NCBI GenBank assembly: GCA_002724925.1
Contig: PBQA01000014.1
Location: 1 to 64,000 of the forward strand
Direction of reading: 5' to 3'
Source of the DNA: Oceanospirillaceae bacterium
Lineage (GTDB): Bacteria; Pseudomonadota; Gammaproteobacteria; Pseudomonadales; Oceanobacteraceae
DNA: 64,000 bases
The position numbers and the translations under genes were made by a program. Positions 29,230 through 38,090 of this stretch are shown here, one piece after another. The notes beneath the pieces were generated by a model that saw only the letters and a list, made by a program, of their open reading frames with translations, made no database searches and was not told the origin of the DNA. Position 1 is the stretch's first letter; each line of letters opens with the position of its first letter.

Positions 29230-30819
29230 ATGTCTGTCACGCGTCGCACATTTCTGCGTACAGGTACCGCGAGCATTGCCAGCGTCAGTGTTGCACCGGG
29301 CGCACTGGCCATGAGCCAGGTACCTGCGGAGCCAGAACTTCCAGCCGCGGGTTTCTTTAACTATGGCGTTGCCAGCGGAGATCCTACGGCAGATTCTGTT
29401 TTACTCTGGAGTCATTTTTCTCCCGTTAGTGCGATGGATGTTGATGTGATCTGGCAGGTCGCTGCTGACGATAGCTTTTCTGACATTGTTGCCAGTGGCG
29501 TCGAGCGCACAGGCGCATTCCGTGACTACACCGTCAAAGCAGATGTGACAGGGTTAATGCCTGGCACAACGTACTTCTACCGTTTCCTGGCGATGGGAGA
29601 GACATCGCCCATTGGTCGTACTCGCACTGCTGATAGTGGCAGCCCGGATGCGGCGCGCTTTGCTGTCGTCTCCTGCTCCAGTTATCCGCACGGGTATTTC
29701 AATGTCTATCGGGTGTTAGCTGAGCGCGCTGATCTCAATGCCGTCGTTCATCTGGGGGACTATATTTACGAGTACGGTCAGGACGAATACGGAGATGACA
29801 GTCTGCGCAACGAGCGCGCACTGGCTCCGGCGCACGAAACGATCTCACTTGATGACTATCGTCGCCGCCACGCACTGTACAAACTGGACCCGGACCTTGC
29901 GGCAGTGCATCAGCAACACCCGTTTATCTGTGTCTGGGACGACCATGAGTTCACAGACAACGCCTGGCAAGATGGAGCATCTAATCACGATGATTCTGAG
30001 GGCGACTGGTCAGCGCGTAAAGTGGCCGCAAAACAAGCGTACTTTGAATGGATGCCGGTGAGAGAAAACCGCTTCGGTAGTATTTATCGCCGCATTCAGT
30101 ATGGTGACTTACTCGATTTGTTAATGCTGGACACCCGCGTCGAGGGGCGCGACGAACAACCTTCTGGCTCGGGTAAGCAGCAGACGGCAATGGATGAAAA
30201 CCGCTCGCTGCTCGGTTTTGAGCAGGAAGCCTGGCTGCGCGATCAACTGGTCAGTAGCTCTGCACAGTGGAAGATACTTGGACAGCAGGTGATTATGGCT
30301 CAGCGCTATTATTTAAACCTCGAAAATCTTCTTGGCAGCGGTGCGGCGGCGTCTTTCTGGCTCGATAGCTGGGATGGCTACGCAGCGACACGAAATCGCC
30401 TGCTAGATGTTGTGCGCAGTCAGAATGTAAAAAACATGGTGGTGTTGACTGGCGATCTTCATGCATCTTTTGCCGCTGATATCTGTGACGATCCATATAG
30501 CTGGAGCAACTACAACCGCTATACCGGAGAGGGGTCTCTGGCCGTTGAGTTTGTTACGCCGTCAGTGACCTCGCCTGGCTTCCCAAGGATTATTGCCAAT
30601 AGCGCTGAGAACACCATCATGGCCGGCAGTCCGCATATTAAATACGCAGAAGTGCAGACCCACGGTTTTATTCTGTTAACGGTGGATCGCACTAAAGTGC
30701 AGTCAGACTGGTATTACGTCCCCACAGTGACTGAGCGCAGTAAAGTCGTTGAATGCGGCATCAGTTATGCCTGCGAAGACGGTCAGGGCCGGTTGATGCG
30801 GGTGTATCAACCGGCCTGA
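29230..30819 (+). CDS. phoD: PhoD-like alkaline phosphatase/phosphodiesterase, Tat-exported
   Basis: This 529-residue protein starts with a Tat signal (SVTRRTFLRTG) and is cleaved near GALA. Residues ~40-140 form the Fe3+-dependent PhoD N-terminal domain (FNYGVASGDPTADSVLLWSH). The metallophosphatase core shows FAVVSCSSYPHGYFNVYR, VVHLGDYIYEYG, VWDDHEFTDNAW and VVLTGDLHA. PhoD enzymes use Fe3+/Ca2+ and cleave phosphomono- and diesters outside the cytoplasm. AAGGAG precedes the ATG. It is a single gene between divergent and convergent neighbours. No PHO box was recognised upstream. Confidence 0.9.
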   Translation: MSVTRRTFLRTGTASIASVSVAPGALAMSQVPAEPELPAAGFFNYGVASGDPTADSVLLWSHFSPVSAMDVDVIWQVAADDSFSDIVASGVERTGAFRDYTVKADVTGLMPGTTYFYRFLAMGETSPIGRTRTADSGSPDAARFAVVSCSSYPHGYFNVYRVLAERADLNAVVHLGDYIYEYGQDEYGDDSLRNERALAPAHETISLDDYRRRHALYKLDPDLAAVHQQHPFICVWDDHEFTDNAWQDGASNHDDSEGDWSARKVAAKQAYFEWMPVRENRFGSIYRRIQYGDLLDLLMLDTRVEGRDEQPSGSGKQQTAMDENRSLLGFEQEAWLRDQLVSSSAQWKILGQQVIMAQRYYLNLENLLGSGAAASFWLDSWDGYAATRNRLLDVVRSQNVKNMVVLTGDLHASFAADICDDPYSWSNYNRYTGEGSLAVEFVTPSVTSPGFPRIIANSAENTIMAGSPHIKYAEVQTHGFILLTVDRTKVQSDWYYVPTVTERSKVVECGISYACEDGQGRLMRVYQPA

Positions 30820-30830
30820 ATTTACCAGGA

Positions 30831-32543
30831 CTACTGGCTGATCACTTTCGCGCTGCCGATGCCGCGCGGGTCTGAAGCGGCGGTGACTTCGCCGCTTTTC
30901 TTATCGATCAGGATCGCCTGCATATTGCCGTATTCACGGCCGACATCCCGGAAAGTATGACCGCGTGCCTTGAGCTCGGTCATCGCTTTATCCGAGATCA
31001 CGCCCGGTTCGTGCTGAATGACATCGGGCAGGTACTGATGATGAATGCGCGGCCGTGCGACCCAGCTTTCGACAGGTTTCTCTTGTAGATATTCCAGCGC
31101 ACCGAGAAAGACCATGCTGATAATACGGCTGCCACCCGGGGTGCCTAAGACGGCAATGCTGTCTTCAGATTCCAGCATCGAAGGCGACATGGACGACAGT
31201 GGGCGCTTACCCGGAGCAATCGCATTCGCCTCATTGCCAACCAGACCATAGGCATTAGGTTCGCCCGGTTTGGCAGAAAAATCATCCATCTCGTTATTCA
31301 GCAAAACGCCCGTACCCGGAATCGTGTAGGCAGAACCAAATGGCAGGTTAATACTCAGGGTTGCCGAGACACGGTTACCCTCAGAATCGACAACCGACAG
31401 GTGCGTCGTGTGGAAGCCTTCCTGAATATTTTTCGGGCCATTCAGGTCGGCGCTTGGCGTCGCCTGATTCATATCGATACTGGCTGCCCATTCTGAATTG
31501 CGTTCATCACTGATGAGTTTGCTCATCGGGACATCGACAAAGTCCGGGTCACCGAGGAATTCAGCACGATCTCGATATGCACGGCGCATGACTTCGGCCA
31601 GCAGGTGAATCTGGTCGGCTTCATTCATGTTCTGCCAGTCAAACGGCTCCAGCATTTTCAGCATCTGCGCAATCGCGATACCGCCAGAAGAGGGCGGTGG
31701 TGCACTGATCAACTGAGTGTCACCCAACGTCACTTTGACTGGCTCACGCTCTTTCACTTCGTATGAGGCGAGGTCGTTCAGAGTCCAGTCGCCGCCTGCT
31801 TTATTGATCTCGTCGACCATGGTCACCGCCAGTGGGCCGCGGTAGAAGCCATCAAAACCCAGGTTGGCGATGCTACTGAGGGTATTTGCAAGATCAGGCT
31901 GCTTGAGCGTGAAACCGACCTCTGGAATACGGCCGTCATCAAGAAAAACAGAGGCACTGGATGGGTAGCGCTGAACAGCATCAAGCCGGTAGCCCATCAG
32001 CTTCTGATAATGTGGATCGACAGGAAACCCTTCACTTGCCTGCGCGATGGCGTCAGCCAGCGAGCGTGTGAGTGGCAACTTACCGTAGTGTTCAGCAATA
32101 TAAGCGAATGCGGCAGGTTGTCCGGGGATGCCCCCTGCGGTTGCACCGTTCACCGCTTTGTCTCGGTCGACGTTTCCGGTTTCATCCAGATAGTAATCCC
32201 GGTGAAAAGACTGAGGAGCCGTCTCGCGGGCATCAATAAAACGGTATTGTTTCTCGTCTGCATCGTACAGAAGCCAGAAGCCCCCTCCGCCAATGCCTGC
32301 ACTGTATGGCTCGACAACCCCCAGGCTGGCTGCGACTGCGATGGCTGCATCAAAGGCATTACCGCCTTCGGCCAGAATTTCAAGACCGGCATCTGTGGCC
32401 AGAGGGTGAGCACTTGCTACGGCCACTGTGCCAGAGAATGATTCAGGCTGAGTATCGTTCTGAGCACAGCCAGTAATGGCAGTAGAAAAAGTGACAATGA
32501 GAGCGCTGGTGGCGAAAACTCCAGCAAGCCAGGTGCGGCGCAT
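30831..32543 (-). CDS. ggt: Gamma-glutamyltransferase (lipoprotein form)
   Basis: This enzyme transfers or hydrolyses the gamma-glutamyl group of glutathione in the periplasm. From the ATG at 32543 the protein has 570 residues with a lipoprotein-type signal (VTFSTAITGC, Cys26). The autocatalytic cleavage site is GFHTTHLSVVDSEG with nucleophile Thr379, and substrate-binding segments include PLSSMSPSML and TPGGSRII. The frame is open to 32609, but those 22 residues cover a hairpin and would bury the signal. The Shine-Dalgarno GGAGG lies inside that hairpin. The order ggt-fdx-coaD is the same as in P. aeruginosa. Confidence 0.93.
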   Translation of the reverse strand: MRRTWLAGVFATSALIVTFSTAITGCAQNDTQPESFSGTVAVASAHPLATDAGLEILAEGGNAFDAAIAVAASLGVVEPYSAGIGGGGFWLLYDADEKQYRFIDARETAPQSFHRDYYLDETGNVDRDKAVNGATAGGIPGQPAAFAYIAEHYGKLPLTRSLADAIAQASEGFPVDPHYQKLMGYRLDAVQRYPSSASVFLDDGRIPEVGFTLKQPDLANTLSSIANLGFDGFYRGPLAVTMVDEINKAGGDWTLNDLASYEVKEREPVKVTLGDTQLISAPPPSSGGIAIAQMLKMLEPFDWQNMNEADQIHLLAEVMRRAYRDRAEFLGDPDFVDVPMSKLISDERNSEWAASIDMNQATPSADLNGPKNIQEGFHTTHLSVVDSEGNRVSATLSINLPFGSAYTIPGTGVLLNNEMDDFSAKPGEPNAYGLVGNEANAIAPGKRPLSSMSPSMLESEDSIAVLGTPGGSRIISMVFLGALEYLQEKPVESWVARPRIHHQYLPDVIQHEPGVISDKAMTELKARGHTFRDVGREYGNMQAILIDKKSGEVTAASDPRGIGSAKVISQ

Positions 32544-32569
32544 AAAAAAGCCTCCGGTGACAGGAGGCT
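32544..32569 (-). terminator. Terminator-like hairpin directly before ggt, carrying the ggt Shine-Dalgarno sequence
   Basis: On the minus strand AGCCTCC - 7-nt loop - GGAGGCT is followed by a run of Ts that runs straight into the ATG of ggt at 32543. GGAGG (32555-32551) is seven bases from the ATG. The structure lies 47 bp after the fdx stop. It can be the fdx terminator, and when folded it would also sequester the ggt ribosome-binding site. Confidence 0.8.
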
Positions 32570-32615
32570 CTAGTGTCTTACTCGCAGGCGCCGGGTGCAA
32601 CCAGCGCATGAGAAA

Positions 32616-32885
<270 letters not shown>

Positions 32886-32925
32886 TCAGGGAATACGGTT
32901 CAGGAAACACGGTTACTGAACCGTA

Positions 32926-33486
<561 letters not shown>

Positions 33487-33551
33487 TCATGCTGCTTGAT
33501 GTTCATCTACCTCCCTTCCGAGAGTGAGCATTTTTAGATAAGGCGCACGAG

Positions 33552-34616
33552 TCAGGGAGATAGGTGCGGCAGCGTACTGACGATCTGTCCGCGCTTGTCG
33601 ATGATCAGCACCTCGGTCTCTGGCATATTTTCTATCAGCGTGATGCCTTTCTCTGGGCCCAGGACAAATACGGCGGTCGCGAGCGCATCAGCCAGGTAGG
33701 CTCGGGAGGTCAGCACGGTAACACTGCGGCTCATATCCGCAGGGTACCCGGTATCCGGGTCGATAATATGGTGATAGCGAATGCCGCCCTTTTCGAAATA
33801 GCGCTCGTAGTCGCCCGAGGTTGCTATGGCACCGTTAGCGACAGGCAGTAAGGCGATCAGGCTTTCTGTTTCGTCCGGGTGTTGTATGCCGACTTTCCAG
33901 CGCTTGGTACTGTCTTTCGTGCTGTTTTTAGAAACGCCACCGGAACTGGCATACAAATCCCCGCCCGCGTTGATATAGAACACATCAAAACCAGAGTTAC
34001 GAATAATCTGAACGGCACGATCAATAGCATAGCCTTTGGCAATGCCGCCGAGGCCAATCTGGGTTTCTGCCTTCGTCAGAAAAACAGTCTGTTTTTCTTC
34101 ATCTAAGATGATGTGCTGATAATTAATAGCCATAACCGCGCTTTGCAGAGTGGCGGCGTCAGGAATAGTCTGTGCGCGGAAATCCCAGAGTTTGCCTGCG
34201 CTTTTGAAAGTAATATCGAATTTGCCGTCACTAAGCTCCGAGATGCGCAGCGCTTCTGCAATTAAGCGGAAAACCTCAGGTGATACCTCGATGGCTTTAA
34301 CGCCCGCCGCCTTATTAATTGCACTGATTTCGCTGCCAGGCTCCCATTCGGAGAATACCTGGGTTACGCGTTTGATTTCATCAATGGCGCTGTCTATTGC
34401 TGCATTAGCCATCGCAGAAGAGTGGTTATCTTTGGTCATAAGAATCTGAAAATCGACCGTAGTGGTCATCAGGCTGGTGGACCTGTTGACCGAAGGCGTT
34501 GCGTGATTTTCTGCAGTGCCGCTGATGCGTTCAGCGGCATCTAACGGGTTAATAAAGAGGCTTAGGCCAACCAGTAAAATACATTTGGCGCGGAGTTTTC
34601 TGAGCGCAAAGACCAC
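33552..34616 (-). CDS. apbE: FAD:protein FMN transferase (ApbE family)
   Basis: ApbE enzymes hydrolyse FAD and attach FMN by a phosphoester bond to Thr or Ser of extracytoplasmic proteins, using Mg2+. The core shows VFSEWEPGSEISAIN, GLGGIAKGYAIDRAV, VFYINAGGDLYA, ATSGDYERYFE and HHIIDPDTGYPAD, all typical. I choose the GTG at 34616, four bases after the thioredoxin stop. It gives 354 residues with a signal-like N terminus (LRKLRAKCILLVGLSLFIN) cleaved near DAAE. The frame is open to 34715, but that would overlap the thioredoxin gene by ~95 bp. There is no lipobox. It is the last gene of a four-gene operon whose DUF3570 member has a candidate target motif. Confidence 0.9.
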   Translation of the reverse strand: MVFALRKLRAKCILLVGLSLFINPLDAAERISGTAENHATPSVNRSTSLMTTTVDFQILMTKDNHSSAMANAAIDSAIDEIKRVTQVFSEWEPGSEISAINKAAGVKAIEVSPEVFRLIAEALRISELSDGKFDITFKSAGKLWDFRAQTIPDAATLQSAVMAINYQHIILDEEKQTVFLTKAETQIGLGGIAKGYAIDRAVQIIRNSGFDVFYINAGGDLYASSGGVSKNSTKDSTKRWKVGIQHPDETESLIALLPVANGAIATSGDYERYFEKGGIRYHHIIDPDTGYPADMSRSVTVLTSRAYLADALATAVFVLGPEKGITLIENMPETEVLIIDKRGQIVSTLPHLSP

Positions 34617-34620
34617 GGAA

Positions 34621-35076
34621 TTATTGCTCTGCCGAAAGAGTGTCGAGAGCGGCTTTAAATTCGTCGTCAGTCCGTCGACCGCGATAAATCGCATCTCCTT
34701 TGCTGTTGAGCACAATCAGAGTCGGCGTGCCCCGTACTTTGAACTGATCTCCGATGACCAGGTCTGGGTCACTCAGTGATAACCAGGGGAGGGCGCGCTC
34801 TAGTTCTACCAGACGACCATCTTCGGGATTTTTATTCACATTAAGACCGAGCCAGGTGAATTCCGGGTGGTCTTTTAATTCTTCCTTGAGGTGCGGGATT
34901 TCTTCCATACAGTAGCCACACCATGAGGCCCAGACGATTAAAACGACCGGCTTTTCTGGCTGATTAAAATCTATGTTGTAGGTTTCGTTGTTCAGCGTGG
35001 TGTAGTTTCCTGCGAAGGAAATATTTGACATTAAAAGTGCTGAAAAAAGTAAAAATAATACTGATGCTAATTTCAT
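34621..35076 (-). CDS. Periplasmic thioredoxin-like protein (TlpA/ResA type)
   Basis: From the ATG at 35076 the protein has 151 residues, with a signal peptide (MKLASVLFLLFSALLMSNIS, cleaved near SFAG). The redox site is WASWCGYCMEEIPHLK, a CGYC pair, and the cis-Pro loop is RGTPTLIVLN. Glu in the EEIPHL helix is typical of TlpA/ResA reductases. The ATG overlaps the TGA of the DUF3570 gene (ATGA), so translation is coupled. The most likely partner is the Cys-Gly-Cys lipoprotein of the same operon; that is inference. Confidence 0.9.
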   Translation of the reverse strand: MKLASVLFLLFSALLMSNISFAGNYTTLNNETYNIDFNQPEKPVVLIVWASWCGYCMEEIPHLKEELKDHPEFTWLGLNVNKNPEDGRLVELERALPWLSLSDPDLVIGDQFKVRGTPTLIVLNSKGDAIYRGRRTDDEFKAALDTLSAEQ

Positions 35077-36203
35077 AGTGGGGTGTACCAACCTAAGGTA
35101 AGCCAGTAAAAATTCAGATCATCTGAACGATGATAAACATTAAAGCCAATATCGTAGTTTGACGGCGCTTGGGTGAACCAGCCCGCTTTCCGATACGATA
35201 AATTTAAGCCAATACTGTGACCATCGAAATCTCCGAGATCGGAGTCACTGGTTTGATACGCTTGTGGCGCCGTAAACTGCTCGGAAAAATATTCCGTGGC
35301 CGTTTGTGTGTAAAACCGGTAGCTCGGCTCCAGTGTTAGTTGGCCGTCGTTTAAACGATAAAAATAGCGAGCTTCGACTGCCTGGCCATCAAGCTCCCAG
35401 CTATCCTGATAATGACTCAAGCCTAACTGAACCGAGTCTTCGCCTATGGCGTGTTTATAACGCACTGATACAGTATTGCGGATACGTTCGTCAGGGAGCA
35501 GCTCAAAGCCACGTTCACCATTGTCGAACAGCACCGAATTAAAGGATGTTGCCAGCATGCCGCGCTGGCGACTGTAGATCCAGGATAGATTGACCAGAGA
35601 CATGGGCGACACCGTTTGGGTCAGGCTGAAGGCTGCAGTGGCTGTATCGCGTGGCTCATCGGTTTCTTTACTGCCGTCGTAGCGGATCATGCGAACCGTA
35701 TCGTCATAGAACTGGAAATCGGCACTGACTTGTGTCGATTCTTCGTTCAGAGACTGGGAGACTCCGAAACCATAGCCAGTACTGCGATAGGCAAACTCCT
35801 GTCCGTAGCTGGTATGAAGAGTAAAGCCGGTACGATTGTCGCTGCGGTACTTCCAGCGCCCTTCAAGATTAAAACGCCCAGGGTTGTAGCCCGTCGCGCC
35901 AGAGACAGTTTCTGCCTTATCGCGGGCATCATCGTAGGAGGCTGCGGTGACCAGGTCACCGACGGCTTTAAAGCTGGCGGCGTTATTTTCATTGAGGCGT
36001 TGTTGAAACAGCAGTATGCCCTCGTAGATGGTCGCATCTTCTTCGATGGTCGGGTTGCCTCCCGGGCCGCCGTCGTCTTCCTGCTGGTAAACGATGCCGC
36101 GCGCGGCAAAAATGCTATCAAGCTCATCCGTCGTAGGCGCAGCCGCATGAGTCATTGAGTTGATCATCAGGAAGGCGGCCAGGCCAAGCAGTCTCAGTAG
36201 CAT
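35073..36203 (-). CDS. DUF3570 family outer-membrane beta-barrel-type protein with a flavinylation-like motif
   Basis: This 376-residue protein (ATG at 36203) has a signal peptide (LLRLLGLAAFLMINSMTHAA). After a ~95-residue acidic N-terminal region it is built of amphipathic beta-strands rich in Tyr, Ser and Thr, and it ends in LNFYWLTLGWYTPL, as outer-membrane barrels do. ETVSGAT (residues 98-104; nt 35912-35892) resembles the ApbE target Dxx[ST]GA[ST], with Thr104 as the predicted FMN acceptor. The Shine-Dalgarno GGAGG is formed by Gly codons of the upstream gene, and the stop codon overlaps the next start. The function of the family is unknown. Confidence 0.8.
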   Translation of the reverse strand: MLLRLLGLAAFLMINSMTHAAAPTTDELDSIFAARGIVYQQEDDGGPGGNPTIEEDATIYEGILLFQQRLNENNAASFKAVGDLVTAASYDDARDKAETVSGATGYNPGRFNLEGRWKYRSDNRTGFTLHTSYGQEFAYRSTGYGFGVSQSLNEESTQVSADFQFYDDTVRMIRYDGSKETDEPRDTATAAFSLTQTVSPMSLVNLSWIYSRQRGMLATSFNSVLFDNGERGFELLPDERIRNTVSVRYKHAIGEDSVQLGLSHYQDSWELDGQAVEARYFYRLNDGQLTLEPSYRFYTQTATEYFSEQFTAPQAYQTSDSDLGDFDGHSIGLNLSYRKAGWFTQAPSNYDIGFNVYHRSDDLNFYWLTLGWYTPL

Positions 36204-36418
36204 CCGCAACCTCCACCACCGCCGCCAGTAAATACACCGGATGCACCTTCTCGTGCGCTGTAGACATCGGCTTCGATTTCACTCTTCAGTGGTGTGCTAT
36301 CAAAGGCCATATCGGGCTGCGAAAGTCGTTCACGCTCATTGAAGCGCACTGGCGTGCAGGCTGATGCGGATACAACTATAAAAGCCAGAATTCCGCAGCC
36401 TAGGTATTTTCTATTCAT
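36194..36418 (-). CDS. Small lipoprotein ending in a Gly-rich Cys-Gly-Cys-Tyr tail (DUF4266-like)
   Basis: This 74-residue precursor has a lipoprotein signal (AFIVVSASAC, Cys21), so the mature part is only ~54 residues. The middle MAFDSTPLKSEIEADVY and SAREGASG resemble what I recall of DUF4266. Six Gly residues then lead to CGCY at the C terminus. The Gly codons also act as the Shine-Dalgarno sequence of the DUF3570 gene, which it overlaps by 10 bp. The tail could bind a metal, carry a disulfide, or be modified. A ribosomal-peptide precursor was considered, but the lipobox and the family argue for an anchored periplasmic protein. AGGT precedes the ATG. Confidence 0.8.
   Translation of the reverse strand: MNRKYLGCGILAFIVVSASACTPVRFNERERLSQPDMAFDSTPLKSEIEADVYSAREGASGVFTGGGGGGCGCY
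36210..36214 (-). promoter_or_regulatory. Shine-Dalgarno of the DUF3570 gene embedded in Gly codons of the lipoprotein gene
   Basis: GGAGG on the minus strand is six bases from the ATG at 36203. It is part of GGT-GGA-GGT codons of the poly-Gly tail, so tail sequence and translation of the next gene are mutually constrained. Confidence 0.75.
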
Positions 36419-36474
36419 GCTGTACTTACCTGATCTGCAATGCAGGTATAGTAACAGCTATTGAAGGACGCTTT

Positions 36475-36490
36475 ATGACAGTCTCGTCAT
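36475..36490 (-). promoter_or_regulatory. Candidate operator upstream of the DUF4266-DUF3570-thioredoxin-ApbE operon
   Basis: ATGAC-N6-GTCAT is an inverted repeat 57-72 bp upstream of the lipoprotein start, in the 149-bp gap that must hold the promoter. No convincing -35/-10 pair could be fixed. The repeat is short and could be chance. Confidence 0.3.
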
Positions 36491-36567
36491 ATTGAAAAAG
36501 GACATTTCGTTACTGTGTGTTCAGATTTTGCTTAACGATTCCAGCTGCTCGTATTACGCGTCAGTGA

Positions 36568-37911
36568 TCACTCAGCATTCTCAGAGCCGCTTTCTGAGTC
36601 ACTTATGGAATCGCCGGTCTTTTTAACGCGCGCCTCGGTGTCCTCTGGGGTGGGCGTTGATTCCGGATCATCGGGCGGCGACTCAGTTGGCCCTGATTCC
36701 TGATTTTCTTCTTTCAGCTCTTCCTGCGCTTCTTCTTTAGCCTCTTCCGGAGTCTTAGCCTCGCCGATGTGATAGGCCGCAAAACCCGTCTGTACGACCT
36801 GATTGAAGGCCATGCCGATAATTTTTCCAGATAAGGGCGAGACGATATCACTGCCAGTATTGGATACCGGATCGACAACGCGCCCCAGAATATCGCCGGC
36901 TCGCACGTTGTCGCCCAGTTCTACATCCGACATGAGTATTCCGCCCTGATCAGAGCGTACCCACTCAGAGTGATAAAACACGGGCTGAGGCGTTCCCCAG
37001 AAGCGAACGGTGGGTTGGATATCAAGATTCTGTAACAAGGTCTCAAGTGCCTTTACGCCGCCATCGACTGAGCTTTCATCAAGGCTGTTTGGTCCGCCGG
37101 ATTCCAGAGTGATTGCCGGAATACCGAGATCGGTTGCCGCTCGGCGAAGTGTGCCTTCACTACCGCGACCATGCAGCACGGTGATGCCACCTAAGTGGCG
37201 ACTGAACTCAAAGACAGTTTCATTACTGAGGTCAGCACGGATCTGCGGAAGGTTGGTACGCTTTAATGAGCCTGTATGAAGGTCGACGAGAAAGTCGCAA
37301 TTACCGCGGATGATCTTATTGAAAAAGGAGTAAGCGATACGCGAGGCCGCGCTACCGTTCTCGCTCCCCGGAAAGTAACGGTTCAGGTCCCGGCGGTCAG
37401 AAAGATAGCGACTGGCACGACGAAAACCATCCAGATTAACGATCGGCACGCCAATGACAGTTCCGTTCATTTTTACCGGTTCCAGCTGGTACATCAGGCG
37501 CCGCACCATTTCGATACCGTTCAGTTCATCGCCATGTATCGCGGCGGTCAGGCAGACTTTAGGGCCTGGGTTTTTCCCATGAGCAACAAGTACCGGTACA
37601 GGCGTGTCGATACTGGCAAACGACTGGCCGGGGCTCCAGTACAAGGTCTGAAACTGGCCGGGGGGAATACTGGCATTGAGGAGTGGAAGATTGTCGACCG
37701 TAGGCGTCGTTTCGGCATCTTGCTCCGTTCCGGGTAACTTAGCCTCAGGTTCGGCTGCTGCAGTTTCCGGCAAGGTGGACTCTTCCTGTTGGGCGCTGGA
37801 GGGCTGGCTCTTTGAAACGACTGCAAATGCAGTCGGAGTCAGGGTGCTGAAAGCGGTAAGCAGAGCGGAGTACAGCACAATTGAGAAATACGATTTCTCA
37901 GCAGAAAACAT
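36568..37911 (-). CDS. Exported succinylglutamate desuccinylase/aspartoacylase family zinc hydrolase
   Basis: This 447-residue protein has a signal-like N terminus (residues ~8-30) and a Pro/Glu-rich linker to ~75. An M14-like AstE/AspA domain follows: zinc ligands His126 and Glu129 in AAIHGDELNG and His212 in FLVDLHTGS, with the Arg segment DRRDLNRYFPG. The C-terminal part of that domain is a barrel-sandwich fold (GDNVRAGDILGRVVDP, DIVSPLSGKIIGM). Residues ~385-447 form a very acidic Glu/Asp/Pro/Ser tail. Cytosolic AstE has neither signal nor tail, so a periplasmic amide or peptide substrate is likely but unknown. It is 149 bp upstream of the ApbE operon and probably separately transcribed. 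Confidence 0.8.
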   Translation of the reverse strand: MFSAEKSYFSIVLYSALLTAFSTLTPTAFAVVSKSQPSSAQQEESTLPETAAAEPEAKLPGTEQDAETTPTVDNLPLLNASIPPGQFQTLYWSPGQSFASIDTPVPVLVAHGKNPGPKVCLTAAIHGDELNGIEMVRRLMYQLEPVKMNGTVIGVPIVNLDGFRRASRYLSDRRDLNRYFPGSENGSAASRIAYSFFNKIIRGNCDFLVDLHTGSLKRTNLPQIRADLSNETVFEFSRHLGGITVLHGRGSEGTLRRAATDLGIPAITLESGGPNSLDESSVDGGVKALETLLQNLDIQPTVRFWGTPQPVFYHSEWVRSDQGGILMSDVELGDNVRAGDILGRVVDPVSNTGSDIVSPLSGKIIGMAFNQVVQTGFAAYHIGEAKTPEEAKEEAQEELKEENQESGPTESPPDDPESTPTPEDTEARVKKTGDSISDSESGSENAE

Positions 37912-38022
37912 AACGACAACTCAGTTTGTTGAATGTTCTGAGTCTAGACCATGCTGTCTGGATAAGGTTCGGTCGTTGCGGATATTTTCGAATTGCCCAG
38001 AACGGAAGAAAAAGCCATAAAT

Positions 38023-38044
38023 AAAAAGAGCGGCTGAGCCGCTC
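38023..38044 (-). terminator. Intrinsic terminator of the laoCBA operon
   Basis: Minus-strand GAGCGGC-TCA-GCCGCTC is followed by TTTTTAT, 47 bp after the laoA stop. Confidence 0.9.
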
Positions 38045-38090
38045 CTTCTGTTACTGGTTATCACGTGTGAACGGGTGTCACAGCAACCTG

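Noticed and set aside
33552-34715. ApbE start at 34715
   Set aside because: It would overlap the thioredoxin gene by ~95 bp and put 33 extra residues ahead of a signal-like segment; the GTG at 34616 directly follows the thioredoxin stop.
36194-36418. Ribosomally made, modified peptide (RiPP) precursor
   Set aside because: It has a lipoprotein signal and resembles a lipoprotein family; no cyclase, protease or dedicated exporter is adjacent. The possibility of tail modification is kept under findings.
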